Origin: an uncultured Eubacteriales bacterium
GTDB taxonomy: Bacteria > Bacillota > Clostridia > Oscillospirales > Oscillospiraceae
DNA length: 64,000 nt
Assembly (NCBI GenBank): GCA_900543625.1
Contig: UQSF01000004.1
Location: 1 to 64,000 of the forward strand
Direction: 5' to 3'
Within the stretch, counting starts at the first letter, position 1. Each line of letters begins with the position of its first letter. The notes beneath the pieces were generated by a model, which ran no database searches, was not told the DNA's origin, and saw nothing but the letters and a program-made list of their open reading frames with translations. The translations under genes were made by a program, and so were the position numbers. This document shows positions 1 to 7,301 of the stretch, piece after piece.

Positions 1-525
1 CACCGCGCCCGGGGCCAGCGCGCGCCACGGGTCGGGCGGCGTACCCTGCGCTGCGCGCACGGCTGTGTCCAGCAATGTGTCCAGCCCCTCGCCCAGCGCT
101 GCGCTTACCGGCACGACCGGGATGCCCAGCGCCTGCGCCAGCCCTGCCGTGTCCACCGCACCGCCGCCGGCACGCAGCGCATCCATCACGTTCAGCGCCA
201 GCACGACCGGCACGCCCAGCTCCAGCAGCTGCAGCGTCAGATACAGGCTGCGCGCCGGGCACGTTGCGTCCGCGATGCTGATGATCGCGTCCGCCTCGCC
301 GCCGAGCAGATACGCGCGCGTGACGCGCTCCTCGTCCGAGAAGGGGCGCAGTGCATACACGCCCGGCAGGTCCACGAGCGTCACGTCCGGCCGCGCGCGG
401 CATACGGCCTCGCTGCGTGTGACGGTCACGCCCGGGAAGTTGCCCGTGCGCGCATTCGCCCCCGTAAGCGCGTTGAAGAGCGTTGTTTTGCCGCAGTTGG
501 GATTGCCCGCGAGCGCGAGGATCAT
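1..525 (-). CDS. feoB: Ferrous iron transporter FeoB, N-terminal G domain (partial)
   Basis: This is the first 175 codons of FeoB, the membrane GTPase permease for Fe(II) uptake; the rest lies beyond the left edge. The G-protein motifs are visible in order: P-loop GNPNCGKTT at residues 7-15, the FeoB-type switch I GNFPGVTVT near 28-36, DLPG at 52-55 and NVMD at 112-115. The stretch between DLPG and NVMD (AYLL, DATCPARSLYLTLQLLELG) is typical of FeoB rather than Era or HydF GTPases. The ATG at 525 is preceded by AAAGGAGG with a 7-nt spacer, and the protein begins directly at the G domain, so no FeoA fusion is present. No feoA gene is seen upstream. Confidence 0.93.
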   Translation of the reverse strand, partial: MILALAGNPNCGKTTLFNALTGANARTGNFPGVTVTRSEAVCRARPDVTLVDLPGVYALRPFSDEERVTRAYLLGGEADAIISIADATCPARSLYLTLQLLELGVPVVLALNVMDALRAGGGAVDTAGLAQALGIPVVPVSAALGEGLDTLLDTAVRAAQGTPPDPWRALAPGAV

Positions 526-623
526 GGCCGTGCCTCCTTTTTTCGGATAGCACAGCCTATGCGCAGACAAAAAGCGGTAGACTTGTACACGTGCGGGATG
601 GTAAAATAAAGCTGCGGCAAATG

Positions 624-651
624 AAAACGCCGCCCGTGATTGGGCGGCGTG
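624..651 (-). terminator. Terminator hairpin, first of two identical copies
   Basis: The stem ACGCCGCCC/GGGCGGCGT closes a 6-nt loop. Read on the minus strand it is followed by TTTTCATTT, as in an intrinsic terminator. The same 28 bp recur exactly at 780-807, so this hairpin is half of a direct repeat that brackets an intergenic repeat element. Confidence 0.6.
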
Positions 652-779
652 CGTTTTGCTGAGATGATGCGATTCCGGGCAGGATGACAGAGCAGCGGGG
701 GCGCTCGAGGGGGCGAAGGGCCCGCCTCGAATGCAATCTGATTGCTGCCTGTGCGCGGATCTATCCGGGCACAGACAGC
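652..779. repeat. Intergenic repeat family 1, copy 1
   Basis: Conserved core TGACAGAGCAGCGGGGG (685-701) is followed by a hairpin at 705-730: TCGAGG and GGGC on the left, GCCC, a bulged G and CCTCGA on the right. The core is shared with 62466-62511 and, more diverged, with 59960-59999. A second, locus-specific hairpin follows (CTGTGC/GCACAG around 750-775). The element lies between the two identical terminator copies at 624-651 and 780-807. No coding potential is apparent. Confidence 0.7.
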
Positions 780-807
780 AAAACGCCGCCCGTGATTGGG
801 CGGCGTG
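780..807 (-). terminator. Terminator hairpin, second identical copy
   Basis: Same 28 bp as 624-651. It lies 15 bp past the stop codon of the minus-strand gene at 822-1136 and has TTTTGCTGT after the stem on that strand, so it is the natural terminator of that gene. Confidence 0.75.
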
Positions 808-821
808 ATTCGGTTTTCGCT

Positions 822-1136
822 TTAACGGAACGTGGCGGCGCAGTCGCAGATGTGCACGTCGACGCCCTTGCCGGCAGCGAAGTCATTGAGCTTCTGCATG
901 AGCTTCTCGCGGTTGGCGTTGACGATCTTCGTGGCCAGACGCTGCTTTTGATCCTGCGACATGGTGCGCAGAATGCCCTTGACGATGCGTGCCGAGGCCT
1001 CGGGCGTGTTGCACGCGAGCTTGAGCACGGGGTTGATATTGCCGCTCTGGCTCAGCGCCTCGAGTACGAGCGGGAGCTGGGAATCGAGCTTATCGGTGTA
1101 GTCCAGACTCTCGATCCGGAAGGTAACTTCGATCAT
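822..1136 (-). CDS. Hypothetical protein, 104 aa
   Basis: I do not recognise this protein. It starts MIEVTFRIESLDYTDKL, with AAAGGAG eight bases before the ATG; longer in-frame starts upstream have no ribosome binding site. It looks like a small soluble mixed alpha/beta protein: a first beta strand, a central stretch rich in alanine and leucine (residues about 20-60), a charged helix (QKQRLATKIVNANREKL) and a C-terminal HICDCAATFR with two cysteines. No signal peptide or membrane segment is seen. It stands alone, ends at a clear terminator, and is convergent with nothing, so context gives no functional hint. Confidence 0.8.
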   Translation of the reverse strand: MIEVTFRIESLDYTDKLDSQLPLVLEALSQSGNINPVLKLACNTPEASARIVKGILRTMSQDQKQRLATKIVNANREKLMQKLNDFAAGKGVDVHICDCAATFR

Positions 1137-1261
1137 GATAAAAACTCCTTTGATATATACGTGAATGGGCAGCATTATAGCAGAAACTTTTTGCAATTTC
1201 CACCGTTGCGGAGCAAAAAAGCTGACAACATTTCCACAATCGCAAACAGGAGGTGACCCGG

Positions 1262-2437
1262 ATGTACGATAACGATCACTTGGATGAGCAATGGCTGCGG
1301 CAAACGCCGCCGCGCCGCCGGAGCGGTGCGGGCTGCGGGCTGACGCTGCTGCTGGTGCTGCTGCTTGTGCTGGCGGGCGCGGTGTTTTATCCGCACATCC
1401 GCGCGCGGCTCACGCCGGTGCAGACGGTGCAGATCCAGCGCGAGTCATCCGTCCTGCCGGATACTGCGCCGAACTGCAGCGCGAACCCGCGCGTCGCCGC
1501 CGTGCTGCACACGGCGATGCGCGAGCAGACGGATGCGGTCGTCTACGGCTGCGACGCCGACACGCTCACCGCCTGCCTGGGCGAGCTGCTCGACGATCCG
1601 GAGCTCTGGGTGCGCTCGTACCGCTACACGGTGTACGGCGGGGTGAATGCGCACATCACCGTCACGTTCGACTGGGTCTATCCGGATGACGGCCCGGCGC
1701 GCCGCGCGCAGCTTGCGCAGACGGCGGACGGTCTGCTTGCCGCCGCCCCGGCGGAGGACTACGAGCGCGCACTGTATCTCTACGACTGGCTGCTCACGCA
1801 CGTTACCTACACCGGGCGGGAGACGTATGACCAGACGGCCTATGCCGCCGTCTGCGAGGGACAGGCCGTCTGCGGCGGCATTGCCGATGCGTATGTCTAT
1901 CTGCTCGAGCGCGGCGGTATTCCGGCGCGCGCCGTCACGGGCACGTCCGTGTCCTCGAGCGGCGCAAGCGAGCGCCACGCATGGGTCGCAGCCGAGCTCG
2001 ACGGCGCAGTCTACTACTTTGACCCCACGTGGGATCTGCAGGACGAAGGGAGCGCGGAGGCGCTGCCGGACTATCTCAGCCACACGTGGTTTGCGCTCAC
2101 GGCGGCGCGCATGGCCGTGCGCCACACGCCGGACGCGACCGGGCTCTGGCCGGACAGCCGCGCGAATGCCGACAACTACTATGTCCGCAGCGGCTATACG
2201 GCGGCGGAGGCGACCGTCGCTGCGGCGGCTGCCGCCGTGCGCAGCCAGTGGGAGGATGGGCGCGCCGTGCTGGAGTTTCGCTGCGAGTCGCCGGAGGTCT
2301 ATGATGAGATGCGCGCGCTGCTCTTTGACCGCGAGCGCCTGTGGGATGTCTACCGCGCGCTCGGAAGCCGTGTCGCCTCGTCGGGCTATCAGTGCGTGGA
2401 CGACCAGCAGATCATCCGCCTCATCCCAAGACAATAA
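1262..2437 (+). CDS. Membrane-anchored transglutaminase-like protein
   Basis: This 391-aa protein has a short basic N-terminus (PPRRRSGAG), one transmembrane segment at about residues 24-43, and an extracytoplasmic domain containing a transglutaminase-like core. The catalytic triad is visible: Cys204 in AVCGGIADAYVYLLERGG, His239 in ERHAWVAA and Asp254 in YYFDPTWD. Proteins of this family are usually proteases or peptide-processing enzymes rather than true cross-linkers; the substrate here is unknown. The ATG at 1262 sits 8 nt after AGGAGG; a GTG at 1253 overlaps that site and is less likely. The gene is single and faces prfB. Confidence 0.82.
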   Translation: MYDNDHLDEQWLRQTPPRRRSGAGCGLTLLLVLLLVLAGAVFYPHIRARLTPVQTVQIQRESSVLPDTAPNCSANPRVAAVLHTAMREQTDAVVYGCDADTLTACLGELLDDPELWVRSYRYTVYGGVNAHITVTFDWVYPDDGPARRAQLAQTADGLLAAAPAEDYERALYLYDWLLTHVTYTGRETYDQTAYAAVCEGQAVCGGIADAYVYLLERGGIPARAVTGTSVSSSGASERHAWVAAELDGAVYYFDPTWDLQDEGSAEALPDYLSHTWFALTAARMAVRHTPDATGLWPDSRANADNYYVRSGYTAAEATVAAAAAAVRSQWEDGRAVLEFRCESPEVYDEMRALLFDRERLWDVYRALGSRVASSGYQCVDDQQIIRLIPRQ

Positions 2438-2438
2438 G

Positions 2439-2465
2439 AAAACTGCACGCCCGAGCGGGCGTTTT
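2439..2465 (+). terminator. Terminator after the transglutaminase gene
   Basis: The stem CGCCCG/CGGGCG is followed by TTTT. The sequence AAAACTGCACGCCC plus hairpin is repeated, slightly changed, at 2663-2691, on the other side of a repeat element. Confidence 0.7.
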
Positions 2466-2662
2466 GAGGCTGTCAAAAAGTACAACTTTTTGACAAAGGG
2501 GTTTGCAGTCTGCTGCGCGCATAATTTGTGCGCCGCCGGCGCACAAATTCCACACTTGCAGCCTGAGAAGTATTTTCTTCGCCGCACATGTCGCCGAAGA
2601 AAATGATCGGACCTTCTTTGCGCCTGCGGGCGCAAACTCTACGAGGTTCTTTGACAAACCGA
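2466..2662. repeat. Intergenic repeat family 2, copy 1 (multi-hairpin element)
   Basis: A roughly 190-bp element with four strong hairpins: H1 at 2471-2495 (TGTCAAAAAGT/ACTTTTTGACA), H2 at 2523-2549 (12-bp stem AATTTGTGCGCC/GGCGCACAAATT), H3 at 2572-2604 (ATTTTCTTCG/CGAAGAAAAT), H4 at 2617-2636 (TTTGCGCC, loop TGCG, GGCGCAAA). The linkers are nearly identical to those of the copy at 7307-7494, but the stems of H1, H3 and H4 differ with matching changes on both sides. The element is placed between two versions of the same terminator in a convergent gene pair. Confidence 0.85.
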
Positions 2663-2696
2663 AAAACTGCACGCCCAAACGGGCGTGCAGTTTTTC
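2663..2696. terminator. Bidirectional terminator between repeat and prfB
   Basis: Perfect stem ACTGCACGCCC/GGGCGTGCAGT with a 4-nt loop and T-runs on both strands. It ends the minus-strand prfB transcript and is the diverged partner of the hairpin at 2439-2465. Confidence 0.85.
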
Positions 2697-2700
2697 GCGC

Positions 2701-3822
2701 TTATTTCGCTTCCTGGTCGGCGTTCATGCTCAGGTAGGCGTTGATGAAGCCGTCGATGTCGCCGTCCATGACGGCCTGAATGTTGCCGTTTTCAAAGCCG
2801 GTGCGGTGGTCCTTGGCCAGCGTGTACGGCATGAACACGTACGAGCGGATCTGGCTGCCCCACTCGATCTTGAGCTGGACGCCCTTGATGTCGGAGATCT
2901 TCTCCAGATGCTCACGCTCCTTGATCTCGGCCAGACGCGCACGGAGCATATTCTTGCAGTTTTCGAGGTTCTGGAAGTGGCTGCGCTCGACCTGGCTGGA
3001 CACGACGATGCCGGTCGGGATGTGCGTCAGACGCACGGCAGACGAGGTCTTGTTGACCTTCTGACCGCCCGCGCCGGACGAGCGGTACACGTCCATCTTG
3101 ATGTCCTCGTCGCGCAGCTCGATCTCGCTGTCCTCGGTGATCTCGGGCATGACCTCCACGGCGGCGAACGACGTGTGGCGGCGGCCGGAGGCGTCAAACG
3201 GGCTGATGCGCACGAGACGGTGGATGCCGTTTTCGCTCTTGAGGAAGCCGTAGGCGTTCTCGCCCTCGATCATGATGGTCGCGCTCTTGATGCCGGCCTC
3301 ATCGCCGTCGAGATAGTCCATGAGCTTGACGGTGTAGCCATGGCGCTCGGCCCACATGTTGTACATACGGTAGAGCATACTCGTCCAGTCCTGCGCCTCG
3401 GTGCCGCCTGCGCCGGCGTGGAAGGTGAGGATGGCATTGTTCGCGTCATACTCGCCGGTCAGCAGCGTCTCGAGCCGCATGGATTCGAGCGTCTCCTCAA
3501 AGGACTGGAACTCGCTCTCGAGGTCGGGCAGCATCGAGTCATCGTCCTCCTCGACGGCCATCTCGCACATGGTCAGCATATCCTCCCACGCGCCGGTGAG
3601 CTTGGCGTAGCGCTCGAGCTTGTGCTTGAGCGTCTTGATGCGCTTTTGCACGCGCTGGCTGTTTTCGGTGTCGTTCCAGAAACCGTCCTGCGCGCTCTCC
3701 TCCTCGAGCTTTTCGACCTCGTTGCGCGCCTCGTCAAGATGCAGCGCGCCGCCCAGATCGTCCAGCGCCGGACGGAGGTTGTTGAGCTTGTTTTTATACT
3801 CTTCAAATGCAATGGATGCCAT
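2701..3822 (-). CDS. prfB: Peptide chain release factor 2
   Basis: RF2 releases the finished peptide at UGA and UAA stop codons. At 373 aa the length is normal. The stop-codon recognition motif SPF is at 207-209 and the catalytic GGQ at 252-254 within RSSGAGGQKVNKTSSAVRL. The N-terminal helical domain is complete and in one frame: the region GGALHLDEARNE aligns with the site where many bacteria carry an in-frame UGA and a programmed +1 frameshift, but here there is no frameshift, so this copy cannot autoregulate that way. A clear promoter lies upstream (3859-3887). The start codon has only a modest GGCAGG-type ribosome site. Confidence 0.97.
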   Translation of the reverse strand: MASIAFEEYKNKLNNLRPALDDLGGALHLDEARNEVEKLEEESAQDGFWNDTENSQRVQKRIKTLKHKLERYAKLTGAWEDMLTMCEMAVEEDDDSMLPDLESEFQSFEETLESMRLETLLTGEYDANNAILTFHAGAGGTEAQDWTSMLYRMYNMWAERHGYTVKLMDYLDGDEAGIKSATIMIEGENAYGFLKSENGIHRLVRISPFDASGRRHTSFAAVEVMPEITEDSEIELRDEDIKMDVYRSSGAGGQKVNKTSSAVRLTHIPTGIVVSSQVERSHFQNLENCKNMLRARLAEIKEREHLEKISDIKGVQLKIEWGSQIRSYVFMPYTLAKDHRTGFENGNIQAVMDGDIDGFINAYLSMNADQEAK

Positions 3823-3858
3823 AGGTTGAATCCTGCCTTTTTTCAGTCTAACTTACTT

Positions 3859-3887
3859 ATTATAATCAAAAAACGCGCGCTTGTAAA
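3859..3887 (-). promoter_or_regulatory. prfB promoter
   Basis: On the minus strand TTTACA and TATAAT are separated by exactly 17 nt, a housekeeping sigma promoter about 40 nt upstream of prfB. It lies just past the stop codon of the deaminase gene, so prfB has its own promoter. Confidence 0.75.
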
Positions 3888-3899
3888 GAAAAAACGCGC

Positions 3900-4394
3900 T
3901 CATTCGGCCTCGGCCTTCGGCTGGATGGACTCGTCGTTGACGATCCAGTTTTGCACGTCGATGATCTCGATGCCGTCGTCGCCGATGCGGTTGACGACGC
4001 GCGTGATGCCGGAGTTGATGATCATGCGCCGGCACATGGCGCATGAGGTCGTGTCGTGCAGAAGCTCGCCGTCGGCGGCGCTGCGCCCGACGAGGTAGAG
4101 CGTGCCGCCGATCATGTCGCGCCGTGCGGCGGAGATGATGGCGTTGGCCTCGGCGTGGACGCTGCGGCAGAGCTCATAGCGCTGACCGCTGGGGATGTTG
4201 AGCTGCTCGCGGTTGCAGTAGCCGAGCTGCGAGCAGTTGACGCGGCCGCGCGGCGCGCCGTTGTAGCCGGTGGAGAGGATCTCGTCGTTCTTGACGATGA
4301 TCGCGCCGTATTTGCGCCGCAGGCAGGTCGAGCGGTCGAGCACCGCGTCGGCAATGTTGAGATAGTATTTGTCCTTGCTCATGCGCTGATCCAT
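3900..4394 (-). CDS. dCMP deaminase family protein (ComEB-like)
   Basis: A 164-aa zinc-dependent cytidine/deoxycytidylate deaminase, making dUMP from dCMP for thymidylate synthesis. The zinc site is visible: His80-Ala-Glu82 in SVHAEANAI and Cys118/Cys121 in SCAMCRRM. Extra cysteines and a histidine in the insert VNCSQLGYCNREQ may bind a second zinc, as in other dCMP deaminases. The ATG at 4394 follows AAGGAGG; an ATG at 4469 is longer but unsupported. Its own promoter (TTGACG, 17 nt, TATGAT on the minus strand) is at 4432-4460. Confidence 0.88.
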   Translation of the reverse strand: MDQRMSKDKYYLNIADAVLDRSTCLRRKYGAIIVKNDEILSTGYNGAPRGRVNCSQLGYCNREQLNIPSGQRYELCRSVHAEANAIISAARRDMIGGTLYLVGRSAADGELLHDTTSCAMCRRMIINSGITRVVNRIGDDGIEIIDVQNWIVNDESIQPKAEAE

Positions 4395-4431
4395 GTTGGA
4401 CGCGCCTCCTTCGTATAATTTCCTATCATAT

Positions 4432-4460
4432 ATCATATCGGAAATGCTTCGCCGCGTCAA
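4432..4460 (-). promoter_or_regulatory. Promoter of the dCMP deaminase gene
   Basis: TTGACG and TATGAT with a 17-nt spacer on the minus strand, 38 nt before the chosen ATG. A TATACT at 4493-4498 on the plus strand may be the -10 of the divergent queH gene, but its -35 is poor. Confidence 0.65.
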
Positions 4461-4516
4461 GAGCTGCACTGGTATTCTGTGCGCGTGTGTGCTATACTGA
4501 CCGGCGGGTGACGCTT

Positions 4517-5143
4517 ATGAAAGAAAACTATCAAAAACAGCTCGACGCGCTGCTCTCCTCGCTCCCGCCGGAGGAAAAGCCGCGCCTGCTGCTGCAGAGC
4601 TGCTGCGGCCCGTGCAGCAGCTACGTGCTGGAGTACCTCACGCGGTATTTTCGCGTGACCGTGCTGTACTACAATCCGAACATCCAGCCGCGCGCGGAAT
4701 ACGACCGCCGCCTCTACTGGCAGCAGGAGCTCATTCGCTGCCTCCCGACGCCGGAGCCGGTGGCGCTGCTCGCGTGCGATTATGACGGGCAGCGCTATAT
4801 CGACGCCGTCCGTGGCCTCGAGCGTGAGCCGGAGGGCGGCGCACGCTGCACGGTATGCTTCCGTCTGCGTCTCGAGGAGACGGCGCGGCAGGCACAGGCG
4901 CACGGGTTCGATTATTTCGGCACGACGCTCACCGTTTCGCCGCACAAGGACGCGCAGCGCCTCAACACCATCGGCGCCGAGCTTGCGCAGCAATACGGCG
5001 TGCGCTGGCTGCCGTCGGACTTCAAAAAGCGCGAGGGCTACAAGCGCAGCATTGAGCTGTCCCGCCAATATGGGCTCTACCGGCAGGAATATTGCGGCTG
5101 CCTGTACAGCAAACCGGTTGACAACGGCCGGACGGAGGAGTAG
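4517..5143 (+). CDS. queH: Epoxyqueuosine reductase QueH
   Basis: QueH reduces epoxyqueuosine to queuosine in tRNA, the last step of queuosine formation, and is the non-orthologous replacement of the cobalamin enzyme QueG. This 208-aa protein shows the family's cysteines: adjacent Cys29-Cys30 with Cys33 in LLQSCCGPCSSY, Cys111/Cys114 in RCTVCFRLRL and Cys193/Cys195 near the C-terminus (EYCGC). They are expected to bind metal and an iron-sulfur cluster. The ATG at 4517 has a weak GGCGGG-type ribosome site; an earlier ATG at 4487 falls on the probable -10 box. The queuosine-precursor transporter gene follows directly. Confidence 0.93.
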   Translation: MKENYQKQLDALLSSLPPEEKPRLLLQSCCGPCSSYVLEYLTRYFRVTVLYYNPNIQPRAEYDRRLYWQQELIRCLPTPEPVALLACDYDGQRYIDAVRGLEREPEGGARCTVCFRLRLEETARQAQAHGFDYFGTTLTVSPHKDAQRLNTIGAELAQQYGVRWLPSDFKKREGYKRSIELSRQYGLYRQEYCGCLYSKPVDNGRTEE

Positions 5144-5169
5144 AATAACCGCCGTCACAATTTCAACAG

Positions 5170-5223
5170 GCGCAGGTGCCATACCCCTGCGCGCACAATG
5201 TGTGCAACGAAAAAAATGGGAGG
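5170..5223 (+). promoter_or_regulatory. Candidate preQ1-type riboswitch (H-type pseudoknot) upstream of queT
   Basis: Stem P1 is GCGCAGG (5170-5176) with CCTGCGC (5186-5192). The loop carries CCAT (5179-5182), complementary to ATGG (5216-5219), which follows a run of seven adenines (5210-5216). The order P1 strand, 2-nt loop, P2 strand, short loop, P1 strand, A-rich loop, P2 strand matches the class I preQ1 aptamer, except for an extra small hairpin (GCACA/TGTGC). The P2 strand overlaps GGGAGG, the ribosome site of queT, so ligand binding would block translation. No consensus model was run. Confidence 0.5.
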
Positions 5224-5232
5224 AATTGAATC

Positions 5233-5772
5233 ATGCACATCACCACGAGAAAACTGGCCGCTGCGGCGGTCACGGGCGCGGCTTATGCCGCATTGACGAT
5301 GCTTTTGGCGCCGATCAGCTACGGAGCGATCCAGTGCCGGGTCTCGGAGGTGCTGTGCATTTTGCCGTTTTTCATCCCCTGCACGGCATGGGGGCTGTTC
5401 GCCGGCTGCGCGATCGCAAATCTGCTGAGCGCGGCGGGCATTTTTGACGTTGTCTTCGGCTCGCTGGCGACGCTGCTGGCGGCGCTGTGCACGGCGTGGC
5501 TCGGCCGCGGGCGCGGCGCGCAGTCGTGGCTGCGGTGCATCCTTGCGGCGCTCATGCCGGTCGTGTTCAATTTTGTGTTTGTCGGCGCGGTGCTCACGTG
5601 GTCGCTCACGGACGCCGCGTTCCCGCACCTGAATGCATCGTTCTGGCTCTTCGGCGGTCAGGTCGCGCTCGGCGAGGTCGCCGTGCTCGGCATTCTGGGC
5701 CTGCCGCTCATGCGCCTGCTGCCGCGCAACCCGAAGTTCCGGGAGATCATTTGCAGCTATCAAAAGGAGTGA
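5233..5772 (+). CDS. queT: Queuosine precursor transporter QueT
   Basis: QueT is the substrate-binding (S) component of an ECF-type vitamin transporter that brings in queuosine precursors such as preQ1 or queuine. The 179-aa protein is almost entirely hydrophobic with about six membrane segments and contains the family signature ISYGAIQCRVSEVLCILPFF near residues 27-46 and the conserved GLFAGCAIANLLS. Adjacency to queH and a possible preQ1-sensing leader agree with the assignment. The shared ECF energising module is not in this window. The AAGGAG for malQ overlaps the end of this gene, so the two are probably cotranscribed. Confidence 0.93.
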   Translation: MHITTRKLAAAAVTGAAYAALTMLLAPISYGAIQCRVSEVLCILPFFIPCTAWGLFAGCAIANLLSAAGIFDVVFGSLATLLAALCTAWLGRGRGAQSWLRCILAALMPVVFNFVFVGAVLTWSLTDAAFPHLNASFWLFGGQVALGEVAVLGILGLPLMRLLPRNPKFREIICSYQKE

Positions 5773-5778
5773 CGGAGC

Positions 5779-7251
5779 ATGACCCGCTCAAGCGGTATCC
5801 TGCTGCCGGTGTCGGCTCTGCCGGGGCCGTGCGGCATCGGCGATCTGGGCACAGCTGCCCGGGAATTTATCGATTTTCTCGCTGCCGCCGGGCAGCGCTA
5901 CTGGCAGATCCTGCCCCTCAACCCGCCGGACAGCGCGCACTCGCCGTATCTGTCGGCGTCGACCTTTGCCGGCAGCACCGACCTGCTGTCGCCGGAGCCG
6001 TTCATGGCGCGCGGCGCGCTCACGCTCGACGAGGTGCGTTCCGTCGACTGGGGCGGCGATCCGATGCGCGTGGACTACGGCCGCGTGCACGCGGGCAAGA
6101 CCGCGCTCTGGGCCGCGGCATTTGCGCGCGAACAGGCTGCCGTCACGCCCGCATTGCGCGCCGCGCTCGCAGCGGAGCCGTGGCTCATGGATTACTGCCT
6201 GTATATGGCCATCAAGGAGGCGCAGGGCGGCGCACCGTGGTATGCCTGGCCGCAGCCCCTGCGCGACCGTGACCCCGCCGCGCTCGCTGAGGCGGCCGCG
6301 CAGCTCGACGCGCGCGTGCTGCTGCACGCGTATCTGCAGACGGAGTTTACCCGCCAGTGGGATGCGGTGCGCGCCTATGCGCACGCGCACGGTGTGCGCA
6401 TCATCGGCGACCTGCCCATGTATGTCGCCGCCGACAGCGCGGACGTCTGGGCGAAGCCGGGGCAGTTCTGCCTCGACCCGGACGGACAGCCGAGCGCCGT
6501 CGCCGGTGTCCCGCCGGACTATTTCTGCGCCGACGGTCAGCTCTGGGGCAACCCGCTCTATGCGTGGGACGTCATGAAGGCGGACGGCTTCCGGTGGTGG
6601 AAGGACCGCGTTCGCGGCGCAGCAAAGCGGTATGATGTGGTGCGCATTGACCATTTTCGCGCCATTTCGAGCTATTGGATGGTGCCGCGCGGCGAATTGA
6701 CTGCACGCGGCGGACATTGGGCGCCCGGTCCCGGACCTGCGCTGCTGCAGGCGCTGCACGCGGCTGCGCCCGAGCTCGAGCTGATCGCGGAGGATCTCGG
6801 CACGATCGACGACGACGTGCGCCGGCTCGTTGCGCGCTCCGGCTGTCCGGGGATGCGCGTGCTGCTCTTCGGCTTTGACCCCAGCGGCACGTCTGAGCAC
6901 CGGCCGGATCGCGTGCGCGCGCACAGCGTCTGCTATGTCGGCACGCACGACAACGAGCCCGCCGCTGCATGGGCGGCGCTCGGCGGTGCGGACGCCGACT
7001 ATGCCATGCGCTGTCTCGGCGTGTACGATGTGGCGCGTCTGCCCGAGGCGCTGCTGCGCGCCGGTATGGGCTCGCGCGCGGAGCTGTTCATCGCGCAGAT
7101 GCAGGACGTGCTCGGTCTCGGCGCAGAGAGCCGCATGAACACCCCCGGCACGGCCACCGGCAACTGGGTCTGGCGGCTGCTGCCCGGTCAGGCGGACGCA
7201 CAGACGGCTGCGCGCCTGCTCGCGCGCACACAGGCGGCCTGCCGCGCCTGA
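5779..7251 (+). CDS. malQ: 4-alpha-glucanotransferase (amylomaltase, GH77)
   Basis: MalQ moves maltodextrin segments between glucans and releases glucose in glycogen/maltodextrin metabolism; it is cytoplasmic. The 490-aa length is normal. The N-terminus RSSGILLPVSALPGPCGIGDLG and NPPDSAHSPYLS are family hallmarks. Catalytic residues: nucleophile Asp291 (VVRIDHFRA), acid/base Glu338 (LIAEDLGTI) and Asp391 (VGTHDNEP). It follows queT by 6 bp, but the functional link to queuosine is not obvious, so it is likely a chance operon partner. A strong terminator follows. Confidence 0.95.
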   Translation: MTRSSGILLPVSALPGPCGIGDLGTAAREFIDFLAAAGQRYWQILPLNPPDSAHSPYLSASTFAGSTDLLSPEPFMARGALTLDEVRSVDWGGDPMRVDYGRVHAGKTALWAAAFAREQAAVTPALRAALAAEPWLMDYCLYMAIKEAQGGAPWYAWPQPLRDRDPAALAEAAAQLDARVLLHAYLQTEFTRQWDAVRAYAHAHGVRIIGDLPMYVAADSADVWAKPGQFCLDPDGQPSAVAGVPPDYFCADGQLWGNPLYAWDVMKADGFRWWKDRVRGAAKRYDVVRIDHFRAISSYWMVPRGELTARGGHWAPGPGPALLQALHAAAPELELIAEDLGTIDDDVRRLVARSGCPGMRVLLFGFDPSGTSEHRPDRVRAHSVCYVGTHDNEPAAAWAALGGADADYAMRCLGVYDVARLPEALLRAGMGSRAELFIAQMQDVLGLGAESRMNTPGTATGNWVWRLLPGQADAQTAARLLARTQAACRA

Positions 7252-7265
7252 CGGAAAAATGAAAC

Positions 7266-7301
7266 AGCGGACACCGAAAAAACGGTGTCCGCTGCTTTTT
7301 T
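7266..7301 (+). terminator. Terminator after malQ
   Basis: Perfect 11-bp stem AGCGGACACCG/CGGTGTCCGCT, loop of six A, then GCTTTTTT. The right half and T-run (7289-7306) are repeated at 7495-7512. Confidence 0.88.

Noticed and set aside
2503..2690. Short coding frames inside the family 2 repeats (for example beginning LQSAARIICA)
   Set aside because: They are conserved only because the DNA repeat is. Stem bases change in pairs irrespective of codons, so pairing and not protein sequence is kept.
5144..5232. Class II preQ1 riboswitch
   Set aside because: The characteristic second pseudoknot and GCGGAUAAC-like strand are missing; the class I-like topology fits better.
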